Assembly: GCA_023055355.1 (NCBI GenBank)
Contig: JALJCS010000004.1
Location: 23,505,244-23,569,243 of the forward strand
Direction: 5' to 3'
Source of the DNA: Agelaius tricolor
Lineage: Eukaryota > Chordata > Aves > Passeriformes > Icteridae
DNA length: 64,000 nt
Shown here piece after piece: positions 1 to 11,632 of this stretch. How positions within the stretch are numbered: position 1 is the first letter of the stretch; each line of letters begins with the position of its first letter. The notes under the pieces were generated by a model that saw only the letters and a list, made by a program, of their open reading frames with translations, was not told where the DNA came from and did not search any database. The translations under genes and the position numbers were made by a program.

Positions 1-189
1 TCACAGGCATTAGAAACAAGCAGCATCCATCCAGAGTAAAGATAAGCTGTTTATATTTGCAGTCAAAGTTAAGAACTTTTTTACTGCTGTTCAGAAGAGC
101 ATTGGTGCACTCAAACTGTGAAACACATTTGAAAGACCCAGGCATCACTTCTTTTCATGTTTTCTGAATGATGTGATCTCTGAAGAAAA

Positions 190-560
190 TCATAGATCTA
201 CAGAATCATGGAAGGTTTGGATTGACAGGAAACTTAGAGGCCAACTATTTCCAAACCCTTTTCCATGAATAGGGACATTTTTCACTAGACCCAGATGCTC
301 AAAACACTGTCCAACCTGGCCCTGAACACTTTCAGGGATGGGGCATCCACAGCTTCTCTGGGCAACCCATTCCAGTGCCTCACTACCCTTACACTGAAGT
401 TTTTCCTAACCTGTAATCTAAATCTGCTCACTTTCAGTGTGAATTCATTCCCCCTATCCTGTCTCTGCAAGTCCTTGGAAAACATCTTAATCAATTTTTC
501 CTGCAGACTCCCTTCAGGTAATGGAAGGCCTCAACTAGGTCACCCAAAGCCTAATCAGAA
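190..560 (-). mobile_element. CR1 LINE 3' fragment (5'-truncated, old)
   Basis: The plus strand shows the reverse complement of a CR1 3' end, starting near 'cagaatcatggaaggtttgg'. On the minus strand, 285-494 reads as the last part of the CR1 ORF2 protein, with the family-typical 'RHWNGLPREAVDAPSLKVF' and then 'RARLD'. The match fades after about 560, so the element is 5'-truncated, as is usual for CR1. Divergence from the general CR1 pattern is high, so this is an old insertion. No target duplication is expected to be clear for this family. It has no function as a gene; the plus-strand open frame over the same bases is an antisense shadow. Confidence 0.9.
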
Positions 561-1051
561 CAATGGTGCTCTTAAAAATCAGGCAAATCTAGGATATTTG
601 TTGGAGATAAAGTAAGATATTAACATAAAATCCCAAAATAACTTGTGTGTCTGATCTGCTTAGCAAGTGCGCTGTGAAAACATCTGTCTATATTTTACAT
701 CACACCAATTACCTTATATCTGATTAATAAGCAATAAATAAATATAAAGCTATAAATTATCACATTGGCAACTGTAACAGTAATGCAAGGACTGAATCCA
801 TACATTAATAGTAGATTACTGCCTCTTTCTTCAATTCTTTTCCCAGACCAAATGAAAAGCATTCTGAATTCAGGAAAGAAGTACAGGAAATAGGGTGAAA
901 GATATCTGAAAGAAAGTCTTGGAGAACTGTTCCAAGAACAAAGCTTTTCTGATGCTTGTAGTTCCTTTGGTTTTCTTTAGCTGACTGAAGACGAGACAGC
1001 CAGGAAAATTGGAAGACTTATGAGAGAGGGGAAAATTGTCAGCGTGCATCA
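561..1051. other. Noncoding single-copy DNA, nothing recognised
   Basis: AT-rich sequence between the first CR1 fragment and the G-rich tract. Only short open frames without coding character are present, and I recognise no repeat family. Confidence 0.5.
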
Positions 1052-1135
1052 AGGGGAGGGGTGTGTGTTGGGGGGGGAGAGGGCGTGTGGGGTTGGGGGG
1101 GAGGGGTCTGTGGGGGGGGGGGGGGTGTGTGTGTT
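1052..1135 (+). repeat. G-rich low-complexity tract, G-quadruplex potential
   Basis: About 84 bases almost entirely of G with some T and A, including runs of 8, 7 and 14 G (1112-1125) and ending in a short (GT) run. More than four G-runs of three or longer lie within a few bases of each other, which fits the general G-quadruplex pattern on the plus strand. It sits abruptly in AT-rich DNA. Run lengths may be unreliable in the assembly. The plus-strand open frame across it (1020-1274) is a glycine/valine-rich artefact of the repeat. Confidence 0.9.
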
Positions 1136-2504
1136 TGTAATAATCGAGGCTCCATTCCAGTCAGCAGAAACTGAATTCAGCCTAAACTTTGAGTATCAGA
1201 TGATTGTCATAATGATTCCTGCTGCCACTTTGCTCTCCATGGCAAAGCATGCAAAGCATCTGCAGCTGAGCTGAAATTAGCCTTATCCTGATGTTCCTCT
1301 CTAAATGTTTCCCCGTTATCTCCCTCTTGTCTTGATAGCTAATATAGTTCCTACAGCTGCTATATCATATTAGGTCAGAGCAATGAAAACGAATGCCATT
1401 TTCTTGATGGCTTATGCAGAATTGTTGTAATTTGAATCAAGTCTCACTAGCCTCTTTCTTTCTTTCTCTCCTTTCTGCCCCTCATACTGAATATATTGGG
1501 GTCCTGGCGAGCTGCCATTCTACTGCACATTAGAAATGGTAGAGTTTTCCTCTATCTGATTCTCTAAAATGAGTTCACGAAAAGGTGCAGACCCAGCACA
1601 TTTGTGGTTTTTCCTATAAATTACTTTAACACTGTGTCCAATCATATATATAATTTCAGATTTTCAATTTCAACTTGCTGCTGTGTCAGCACAGACTCCA
1701 CTGATATGTCTAATGTATTTAGCTTAAAATGAAACGGATGGCATTTCATTACCAGGAAGATAATATTTTTGAATATGTTTGCTGCATGGCAGGATCCATC
1801 ATTACTCTGCCATTTTATGTTCGGAGTGTGTAATAGCTTTTTAATGCTTTGATGTATTTTATTTATATATGTAATATTTTTCTAATATCATGGGGTGGTT
1901 TAACTCATTGAACACATTATACAGCCTTAATTGAATGCTTTTAAATATTAGTTAGGGAGGAAAAGCTTAACAAATTGCCAATATTTTGTTTGAAATTTAA
2001 TAGACAGTAGTTGAAACACCAAAAAACCCATTTCATTCTCATTCCTTCACATTGCTCCTCAGCTCCCTCTGACACTCAAAACACTTTGAAAGGAAAAAAA
2101 GGGGAAAGAAAATCCCACAGTCCCCTGAGACACTCAAGCTGTCAGCATGAAGGTAAGTAATGCAGGAAAACTTGAACGTGCCCAACTGTGAATGACAGAA
2201 GCCCTCTTATTGGAAGAAGCTTCTGACAGGCCTGAAATCCTTAATACCTGGTTTCTCAGTCCTTTGACCAAAGTCATGGAATTTTAAAACTACTAAGAAT
2301 TTCTTCAAAGTTGGTTGCGGTGGCTTTGGGTGTTTTTTGCTTGCAAGGAGAAGATGCTACTTATGTACATTAGCATAATACCACAGCTTAAATCTGCCCA
2401 AAGAGAACAGGTAAGTATTAAAGGGCATTTCTTGATATTAGCTGCAAATGTTAAACTTTGTTAACATGTTACCATGAGCCATGGTAACTACTCCTCCTCT
2501 GGAT
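1136..2504. other. Noncoding single-copy DNA with a conserved-element-like block
   Basis: There is no coding gene here. A short (CTTT)-rich run lies at 1452-1476. Two isolated splice-donor-like sites (GTAAGT at 2153 and 2411) have no convincing partner exon. The AT-rich block at about 1690-1960 has the non-repetitive, TAAT-rich texture often seen in vertebrate conserved noncoding elements, but conservation cannot be judged from one sequence. Confidence 0.4.
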
Positions 2505-3215
2505 TACTCTTGTATGTGTGCTTGGGATTGCCCTGACCTTTCTCTTGGCCTCACTGAACTTCATGAGTTTCACATGGGTCCCCCTCTCAAGCCTGTCACA
2601 GTCCACTGGATGCCATCCCTGCCCTCCAGCACATTGACACCGCACAGTTTGGTGTTTTCAGCACAGCTGCTGAGGGTGCACTCCATCCCATGGTCCCTGT
2701 CACCAACAAAGCTGTTAAATATCTCTGCTCCCAATACCAGCCCCTGAGGACACCACTCACCACTGCCCTCCACTTGGACATTGAGCTATTGACCCCAACT
2801 CTTTCAGTGTGATCATCCAGCCAATTCCTCATCCAACAAGCTGTCCACCTGCCAAACCCATGTCTCTTCAGTTTAGAGATAAAGAGGTTGTGTGGGAAAT
2901 TGTAAAATGCTTTGTAGGACTCCAAGTAAATGGTGTCAGTTGTTTTTTTCTTATCCACCAACACTGTAACCCCACCATGGAGAGCCACCACCCTTCTTAG
3001 GTACAATTTGCTCTTAGTGAAGCCATGTTCACTGTCATCAAGTACCTCCTTACTTTTCACGTCCTAAGCATAGTTTCTAGGAGGATATGCTTCATTATCT
3101 TGCTGGGCATGGAAATGAAACTGACCAGCTTGTGAATCCTGAGGGTCTTTTTCCCTTTTTTAAAAATGGGGGTTGCCTATTCCATTTTCAAGTCAGTGGG
3201 AACTTCTCCAGAGAG
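2505..3215 (-). mobile_element. CR1 LINE internal fragment (ORF2 reverse transcriptase region)
   Basis: The whole stretch is the reverse complement of the middle of avian CR1 ORF2. The fragment lacks the CR1 3' end, which is unusual because CR1 normally loses its 5' end only; a later deletion or rearrangement is implied. The left border falls near 'cactgaacttcatgag' and the right border near 'tcagtgggaacttctcc'. Frameshifts break the reading frame. Confidence 0.9.
2570..3060 (-). pseudogene. Decayed CR1 reverse transcriptase segment
   Basis: Two overlapping minus-strand frames carry the palm region of a non-LTR reverse transcriptase. The frame at 2596-3060 contains 'EHGFTKSKLYLRRVVAL' and, downstream, 'NWLDDHTERVGVN' followed by 'SKWRAVVSG'. 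The frame at 2570-2773 continues with 'CPQGLVLG' and the position of the catalytic motif. There the family's F/Y-A-D-D is read as C-A-E-N (2654-2665), so both metal-binding aspartates are lost. Together with the frame switch between the two segments this shows a dead copy. The family catalyses target-primed reverse transcription of its own RNA; this fragment cannot. Confidence 0.85.
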
Positions 3216-4533
3216 GTGATGTTAAATTAACTACAACCTTCTACATCCAATTTTTGCATTATCGTGTTCTTTTTGCTTTTAAAACAGCTTTAGTGACTGA
3301 TTTTTATAATAGTTCTGTTTGTTCAGAAAAGTCTCCTTCCCCAAATGGTCACTTTAATATTGCAGAAAGCATCATTTTCTCTAAGCTATTTCAGGTGCAC
3401 TTTTCAGAGAGGTGGAAATGCATTGCTGTCCTTCTTAGAGCAGGAGCAAGGTACAAATAAGTCAAAGTCAACCTTTACTTAAGCTTCATAGTGTTTCTCA
3501 GAAATACCAAATGTCTTTTAGTCCTATTGAAAATGGCTGTGTGTTTCTGAGAATCAAGTTACTCCTTTAGATGTGTAGATATGGGATATGTCTTTGCATT
3601 TTGTAGCCAAAAGCCCTAGTCATCAGGGGTAGTTAGCTATCTAAGTTGTGTTGAAAAACTAAAGCATTTGAGACCCAAATATTTTGTAAGATCTGATTTT
3701 GTCTATGAGATGCTGAGGAGCCCATATCAGGAGAAAGAATTTAATTCTATCTCATTTTACTTCTTGCTTAGACAGGCAAAATAACAAATCTGTGTTTAGG
3801 AAAAGTGGCATTTTTATATGGTCTAACTGATGTGAAATAACTATCAGAACCCCTTAAGATGGGGCGTGGAGGAAAAAAAAAGAAAGAAAGAAAAAATGCA
3901 TAATTAATAACTCCCAGAAAGAAAAGACTGAAAATTATAGTAACACATTGTTTGTTGGTCTAGTGGGAATTTGTGCTAAAATATGAGAATCTCAAAGGAG
4001 CTTTATGCTTCTTAGCAGAAGTTATTGAAAAATAAAACATATTCTAGGTAAGTCCTTTTTATTTATTGTTGGGGTTTAATTTCCTCCTATAAGTTTTTCC
4101 CTGTGTGACAGACCACAACAATAATTCATATAGCAGATAACTTTATAAGAGCTCCTTCTCATATCTTCCCAAATAGTTGGATTATCAAGATAATAGACAA
4201 AACCCTCTTTCTTCACCAATCACAATATGTTCTCCCTTTACCATAGTTTTACACAGACTACTTCCTCAGCAAGTAAAACCTTGTAAAATAGATTCCTGAA
4301 GGAAATTCTCCATACACAGATCTTCACACGTGTGCTAGCAAACAGATCCAGGGAAGCTAATGTGAAAACACACATATTATTCACATGTATACATTTCTCC
4401 AACTATTATTTCAGGAATGACCTGCTGATGGTGCTTTGCAATTATGTTCTGCCTGAAGATCACACACCAGTTGAAATAACAGTGTTAGTGCTGAAATATT
4501 ACAGCAGTTTCCAGGTTTGCTAGGTTAGCATAC
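3216..4533. other. Noncoding DNA between two CR1 fragments
   Basis: No repeat family is recognised apart from an A/GA-rich run at about 3872-3897. Open frames at 3173-3460 and 4332-4523 show no domain or coding character. Confidence 0.45.
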
Positions 4534-5310
4534 AGGAGTCATAGAATCATAAAACCATAGCATGCTTTATATTGGAAAAGGCCTCTATGATGATCAAATC
4601 TAACCATTAACCCAGCACTGCCAAGCCCACCTCTAAACCATGTGCCCAAGTGCCACATGTACCTGTCTTCTAAATACCTCCAGGGATGATCCCTCCACCA
4701 CTTTCCTGGGCAGAGTTTCAGAGTGCTTGGCAATCTTTTTGGTGAATAACTTTTCCTTGATATCCAATCTAAACTTCTCCTGGCACAACTTGAGACTGAT
4801 CCCACAAGTGCTGTCACTAGTTACGTGGCAGACTGACTGCCACCTCACTACAACTTCTTTCAGGTAGTTCTAGGGAGCAGTAAGGTCCCCCCTGAGCCTC
4901 CTTTTCTCCAGGTTAAATTCCCACATCTTCCTCAGCCACTCCTCATAGGACTTGTGCTCTAGAACCTTCACCATCTCCTTTGCCTTTTTCTGGACACACT
5001 CCAGCACCTCAATGTCTGTCCTGCAGTGAGTGACAGGCCCAAAACTGGACATGTAATTTACGGTGTGGCCCCACCAGTGCTGGGTACATGGGCAAAATCC
5101 CTTCCCTAGTCTACTGGCCACACTATTTCTGATATTAGCCAGGACATCATTCACCATCTAGGCCACCTGGGCACACTGCTGGCTCACGTTCATCTCTCTG
5201 GCAAATGCCTCAGATCCTTATCAGTTGGGCAACTTTCCAGTCACTCTTCCACAAGTCTAGCATTGCATGGAGTTGTTGCAAGCAATGGGGACCAAGTCAA
5301 AGCCTCTTCT
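4534..5310 (-). mobile_element. CR1 LINE 3' fragment with ORF2 C-terminus
   Basis: The CR1 3' end begins at 'tcatagaatcataaaaccat' on the plus strand. Minus-strand frames give recognisable ORF2 C-terminal blocks: 'LANIRNSVASR', 'LEHKSYEEWLRKMWEFNLE' followed by 'KRRLRGDL' (4870-5157), and 'LKLCQEKFRLDIKEKLF' plus 'LPRKVVEGSSLEVFRRQ' (4633-4848). These blocks lie in different frames, so indels have broken the ORF. Sequence to about 5310 still follows the CR1 pattern ('gcattgcatggagttgttgc'), then the match ends. It is an old, 5'-truncated, inactive copy. Confidence 0.92.
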
Positions 5311-8300
5311 GGAGCTCATATCTGAAAGATGAAAAGAGGCTGATTCTCTATTCAGGCTCCATACTGCTCAGTAAATATGAAAAGTAGTTCAAATATTTCA
5401 AAGGCCAAGGTGTTAACTTCAAAACCATTGAGTAGTTGAATTTGAGTGCAACTGTAGGGGGAGGTTAATACCTGGTGGCATTGTAATAAAAAACTCAAGC
5501 TGTCAGATCTTTGATTTGTACCTCAGTTTCTCCACTGCAAGTTAATGGTAAAATTGTTAACTCACTGGAATTGTGAGTCGCACAAACTCAAAGATAAGTT
5601 GACTTGGCACCCTTCAAGTCAATTAACCCCACAGCACATCCATCTCCCAACATAAACAATGGATCATTGAACTAACTCAGCCCTGAAAGTACATGTATGC
5701 AACTACATGTATCTTTGTTTAGAAGCTACTCTCAATTTGAAGCTGCTCTCCTTTAGTAACTCTATCATTACCCTGCAAGCCTCCAGGGAAACTAATTAAG
5801 CTTAATAGATGCTGCACTCCATTTAAAGCTGGAGAGAATAATAATTTAATATTGTAGGAACTTTGGACTTGAAGCAAAGATATATATGACAAATACAAAT
5901 CAATCCACAACCCCCCACTCATTCCAGAGTAATTTTAACCCTTCCATAGGGTGCTGGTCCAGGTACATCTACTCTGTGTTAAAGGTATGCAAATGCAAAT
6001 CCCAGAAATCTACTGGAAAATATCTGAAATTTCTGTGATTATTTAAATTGGAACATCATTTAAAAGCAAAATTTTAAACTGACTCATGGAAAGGCAACAT
6101 GCTGATCCAGCAATAAAATATGGCCACCTTTATTTGCTTTTAATATTTTGTTGAGGATAGAGTTTGTTCCACATTCTGAAAAGAATTTCTCAGGAATTAC
6201 AGCCTTCAAAATCCTGGATGCTCTGTGTCCGTCCATCAAAAGGAGATTGTTTATCTGACCTCCATTTAAGTATCTAGGGTCAGAGCCTTGCTTAAAAACT
6301 GAGGAGATATGGGATTCAGCCTACACTGAAAAAAGAGCATGTTTTCAAGGTTATTTTCTAAGAAATACCACAGAGTGACGATTAAGTTTGTTGGTAGAGA
6401 ATTCTGATACAATTAGTGCTGTTTATTCTTGATTTTAATTCCAGGACAAGATGAGATGGGTTAGTGAGAAGAACACATGGGCTAATGGACTGATTTGCCA
6501 AAACATTATTTCCAGGCATTAGATCAAAATAATAACATAGGAACTGGGATTATGTCAAGATGCCTATTTTGTATTTTTCAAGCTACTGACCTAACACAGT
6601 GATGGAACTCTTTGGCCATTTTCCTCAAAATAAGTTTAAGCAATTAATGTGTTTGCATCAATCTGCCTATATATTAGCTTGCCAAGGAGCAAGTAGTGCA
6701 GTAATATATTCTCCACATCTTTTTTCATGAAGCTGCTGCCAATCACTTTTTGTTTTCACAAAATTTTGCAGGCTGGGATGAACTGAATGAATTCAGGTCT
6801 TCCAAATTTCATAACATAGGATTAGACTGATTAGCCATGAGTGAAAGAATTCCCATTGACCATGCTGTAAGCAATTTCCCTTTCAGATAACTTCGAAAAC
6901 AAACATTGCTCTTACCAAATGTACATTCTGATTACTGACTTGTATGATAAAAAGCAGATAAATTTCCCATACTTCTAAAGAATGTCTTAATTTTTCTTTG
7001 GAATGAAATTAGGCATAAACTCCATGCTATGTTTAGGCTTACAGCTGAAACTTCTTTATTGCACTTCAACCCATAGATGATATACTGGTATCCAAACTAT
7101 TGAACATTCTTCTAGTCTGATGCTGAGAAATAACTGGGTGAATGTAAGTCTACCAGTAACCATCCTGAAACAAATTTTTCAGGGGCAGCCTTAGCTGTTA
7201 AACAAGCCCCCATAACAACTAAAGGCCATCCCAAATTTCTGTGTTTTCAAGTCTAAGTGAAAAACATATTTAAACTGCCTTTTTCCACATAAGTGTAAAG
7301 CTCTATGCACTTTAACAAAACAAATGAACAAACAAATCTACACTGCCCTAACAGTTCTAATCCTAGAGGGAGAAAGGCCAAAGAGAAAGAACTGGTTACT
7401 AAGATTCTGCTGTTAAATCAAATTATAGAATATAGGCTGAGATATTTCCACAATGAAAAACAGGGTTTGGAGAATAAAATGTAATTATGGCCACAGTATC
7501 TTTATTTGACATTTATCCATTAATATAAAGGTGGGATATACTCTAAGGACATTCTGAAACATGAAGTCTTGAATTCAATTCATACAAAGATGCCTTCACC
7601 CTTCTAAAACATTAATAAGAAACCCAAAAAAGGTGACTCTGCCAGGTTTAAGATCTCTTTATATTGTACTAATAGTAAGGGGACTGCTTTAGCAAATATG
7701 TGAAACTCCTAACTCTTTTAACTAAGAGGAATTAACTAGGTCACAGTACATTAAACCATGAGTAAATCTGAACAAGTACCTTTTAAAAAAACCCTTGAGC
7801 ATTGTCTTTATCATCATAAAGATATATTATCAGGCATAGATGCAATGCATGATTTTTTTTATCATTCTTCTATAAGAGACAAAGTGCAAGACCCAAATGA
7901 AGAATTACAGTATTGTTGCAAAGTTTGTAATTTAGTCATTCATGGATTTGCTATAAAAATTGGACATTTTTTTAGCTGCTTTTTTTTTATCTGGAATTAT
8001 ATATCTGGAAGTTACTAAATTTGAAATTATCTCAGCCAGTGACAGATTTTTGTCCTGACCCATTCATCCCAGCTATTACAGAAGGTGGAACTCATCACCT
8101 CTGCTGCTTGAATGCACTGCTAGATTTACTTAAGTAGTGCCAGGTATACCCTTACTCCAGGGCACCCTGCTGTGCACCTGTGTGGCAATATATGAACAAG
8201 AGTGTTTATTTCTTTGACAATAGATTTTGATGCCTTGCTCTCAATCCCTTGTATTATTCTGCAGCACACATTGGCGTCCTTTTAGACTGTATTGGGGAAA

Positions 8301-10635
8301 ATACAATTTGTATAAGCTCAGTCCATATCCCACCCTTCTCCCAAAATACATTCCCTTTCTTTCTATGGTTGGCTAAAATGTTGTTCTCGATCTCAGTTAA
8401 TACAATATGAATACAAAAATTTATTACTTCCTTGTTTGAAAACCACAAGCAGCAGTCTTGGAAAGCTCTACCTGATTGAAAATATTACAACTTCATGTTA
8501 AGCAGAGTAAATGGACTTGGGTCACTTGGAGACCTCAAGAATTAAAAATCTTTACCTAAATGAAGGCTCAGACTTGGAATCCTATTCATAATTTTAAGTT
8601 TGCCATTCTATAAGCCCCAGGCTACTTTCAGAGCTGTTATTTTCATCCTCAATCAAAAATTGTATGCAGCCATAATGTACAAAGGATAACAAAAATGGAG
8701 TTATGAAGACAGGGGTACAGCCTGCTCTGTAAGAATTACTCCAACACTGTTATCATAAGAAAACACAAAATCACCAAATTTTCCCACACTGAGGAACAGT
8801 CACAATGGGAACTTAATGGATATCACTGTGACTTCTTCTCCAGTTAATTTACTCTTGAAAGCTCACATATCCTATCTGTAACTTAATCTTCATCACAAGA
8901 AACAGAATTAAACATCTCCTCTAACATTACCACTTACATCTAACTTCCTGGATAGTTAACCAGGAGTTCTCACTCAGGACTCTAATACATGATGTATACA
9001 CAAAGAATACAAAAAAATATTGTCTGGAGAAGGCTTCAGTCCAGGCTCATGACAAAAGATCAGATGAAGCACAAGTGAGAGTTGCCCATAGTCTTTCAAA
9101 ATTTATTAATGGTATAAGGCAACAGAAAGCAAACCCTTACATGGGTCACTGTAGCAGCAGGAAGAACCAGACAGTCAGAGAAACTTGATGGAATGGCCAC
9201 TCGCCATGAAGTGGAATAAATACACAAGAGATTGTTTTGAGGTTTGTGTTATGCTTGCTGTACATTTGCAAAAGTTTAAGAAGAGAGTTATGGAAAAACA
9301 CATTCACAGAAAGGATTCTCCAGTACTGCAAAAGCTGTTTTAGGTATTCAGTCAAAGTGATGTTGAATCACAGATAGAAAAATTACAGCTTAATAGTTTT
9401 ATCGACACCCCTGCTTCTGAGCCCTTACTGTGAATATGCAAAAGAAAGCAGGAGTCATATGGTTTGCAAGTGAAATTAATTGATTTCTCCTCTATAGATT
9501 TAGCTGGTGTTTACCATCAACTGCTTCTGCACCAAGACACTGCTGACTGACTTGACCTCATTGGAAGACTTTTCTGCATTGGAAGGACTTTTCTGCTATC
9601 AACTTGCATATGCTTGCCAGCAATTCATGATAAGATTGTGATGGACGTGTTGCAGAAATTGAAAGCCATGTAAAGCTAGGTAAATAGGAAGTTTTATTTA
9701 GATTTAATAACCTGCCATAGCACCATATAATTGTACTTTTTCTTCTAGAGTAAATCTTCCAAGAACAAATGAAAGGAAAAAAGACTAACTAAACTCCTTT
9801 CAAAAACTCTTCTCCTTCTGGACACTATCAATTTCTTGAAGCATGGTCATACCATGGTCTATCAGAGAAAACTGCTGGATGGGGTTTAGCACAATCAGCC
9901 CACTTCTTACTGTAGAACCCTTCAGTCATGTGCATTGCAGTAAATATCCTATTACATTGACTGACCATTACCAATTACACCTGAAATAACCTTCTTGTCA
10001 AGTTCCCGTACAAAATAATGCACATGTGACAATAATAGCATTTAGCTGGCTCTGGTGTCATTCACTAAGGAAATTCCTTGTAAATCATATGATAATGGTT
10101 CTCAGCTTAACTGTGTTGACTTTGCTGTTTTTCCCCAGGTGCACATAAGTTTGCTAGAATGTTATCCCCACTCTGATGAGGAATTTGAAAAACTTAGTCG
10201 TGTCCTACACAGCTTATGAAGATCTAAAACAAGCCACACTATCTAGCTGAACTTACTTTCTTCATCATTTTCTAACCACACCAGATGCTTTTTACTGTAT
10301 CATTTAGGAAATCTTTTTCAGAAAAAGCTCCTTAGTGACCTCTAACAGGCTTTTTTCTCTATAAGAAATCAAGCAATTATAACAATAGTCATTTTCAGAG
10401 TAGTGAGAACCTGGGCAAAATGCACCATGTATGAGAGGAGATGAAAACAGTGACAGCAATAAATTCACAACCTTGGCATTTTTAGCCTTTGCTGCACTTG
10501 AACATTTTCCAGCAGGAAAGACATCACTGGAGCTATCCCTGTACAAAACAGCCCTTAACTCACAGAAGTTTTCTGAATTTTTTACACCACTGTGTATGAA
10601 AACATAACTGTAGAGAAAAACAAAAAAGGCAAGGC
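5311..10635. other. 5.3 kb single-copy noncoding DNA
   Basis: AT-rich sequence with frequent stops in all frames. I see no recognisable transposon and no RNA gene. Open frames such as 7758-8018 (86 codons) and 8254-8448 lack domains, signal peptides or splice context and fit chance expectation. Short homopolymers (for example T-runs near 7853 and 7980) are the only simple repeats. Confidence 0.5.
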
Positions 10636-10776
10636 AAGAAAAAGAAAGAAAGATAAAAAGAAGGGGGAAAAGAGAGAAAGTAAGGGAGAAAGAAAGATGA
10701 AAGAGAGAAAGAGGGAAGAGGAAGAGGAAGAGGAAGAGGAAGAGGAAGAGGAAGAGTGAGAAAGATAGAAAGAAAG
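10636..10776 (+). repeat. Purine tract with (GAAGAG)7 core
   Basis: About 140 bases of nearly pure A/G on the plus strand, made of GAAA-type repeats flanking seven perfect copies of GAAGAG at 10715-10756. Long purine/pyrimidine tracts of this kind can form triplex (H-DNA) structures. The minus-strand open frames of 184, 76 and 74 codons that cross it are Ser/Leu/Phe/Pro-rich artefacts of the repeat, not genes. Confidence 0.92.
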
Positions 10777-11518
10777 ATGTATGAGCACACAAGCGCATAT
10801 GCACACCTTCGTCAGAATAGATAATTACCCTATTAAAATTTGAGCCTGGATCTGGCATAGCATATGTTCATCCGCACACTTTCTTGATCAGAAAAGCATC
10901 TTCATTTTCATTTCTCCCTTAAACTGTGAAGTTCTTTGACTGCCAAGCTACTGAGTATTCTGGAACTGGTCTTCCCCCCGCAATAATTAGACAAAAACTG
11001 AAACAAATTATGTGAATAATATTCAGTTGTCCTGGACAGACACAGAGGTGAAAGGGAATGAGCAGTCTGGAAGAATAACTGAGGTTGGTCAGCCAGCTGC
11101 CATATAGCAGTGCATTATTAAACTTCTGGAAAGGAGAGAACAAAAGCTAAAGAACAGCTAAAGAGCAGTGGAGAGACCATATGAGACAAGAGATGCCTTT
11201 TCAAAACACAGTCAGAGGTATAACACGCATACCAATGTTTTGTGCAGCGCTGGTCAGAAATGGAGGCTACAACCAACTCTAATGGCAAGGAGACCACCAG
11301 ATCTAGCAATGGCACCTCTCTGTCTTACAGTGTCTGTTGGCATGCAAGTACCAACATTTCTCTTTCATAGCTTGCTTACAATTTGTAGCATGTCTAAAAT
11401 TGTTACAAAAATATGCTTCATTTAATTGAAACCTTGTAGTACTTCACCTGAAAGCAGCTCATCCATGTAACAGGAATCTTTCAAAATGTGCCAATGGGAA
11501 CGAATTTCTCCAACAGTT

Positions 11519-11546
11519 TAGAATTTTGTCTTAGGACAAAATTCTA
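11519..11546. repeat. Perfect 12-bp inverted repeat with 4-nt loop
   Basis: Left arm 11519-11530 (tagaattttgtc), loop ttag (11531-11534), right arm 11535-11546 (gacaaaattcta). All 12 pairs match. No U-run follows on either strand, so it is not a terminator-like element. It could be a replication-slippage product or a cruciform-prone site. Confidence 0.9.
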
Positions 11547-11578
11547 GGACATCCTTTCCATAGCAGATGTAGTTTATA

Positions 11579-11632
11579 TGTAGTTTGCTATCAGACTGTA
11601 GCTCGCTATCAAATTGTAGTTTGCTTCATACC
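11579..11632 (+). repeat. 18-bp tandem repeat, three copies
   Basis: Three adjoining 18-base units start 'tgtagtttgctatcagac', 'tgtagctcgctatcaaat' and 'tgtagtttgcttcatacc'. Two share most positions and the third diverges at its end. A partial unit precedes the array near 11569. It lies 33 bases after the perfect hairpin. Confidence 0.8.

Noticed and set aside
295..615. 106-codon plus-strand frame
   Set aside because: Antisense of a CR1 3' fragment; the minus strand carries the recognisable CR1 residues.
2063..2152. Possible 90-nt exon between an acceptor-like CAG (2062) and GTAAGT (2153)
   Set aside because: The acceptor has a weak pyrimidine tract and the interval contains stops; such pairs are expected by chance.
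2481..2747. 88-codon plus-strand frame
   Set aside because: Antisense of CR1 reverse transcriptase sequence.
7758..8018. 86-codon plus-strand frame with a fair start context
   Set aside because: Cys/His residues do not form a known zinc-binding pattern, and the end is a poly-T-derived Phe run.
10304..10858. 184-codon minus-strand open frame, the longest in the window
   Set aside because: Its core is a translation of the GA-rich purine tract (runs of Ser, Leu, Phe, Pro). No domain, and alternate frames are open in the same way.
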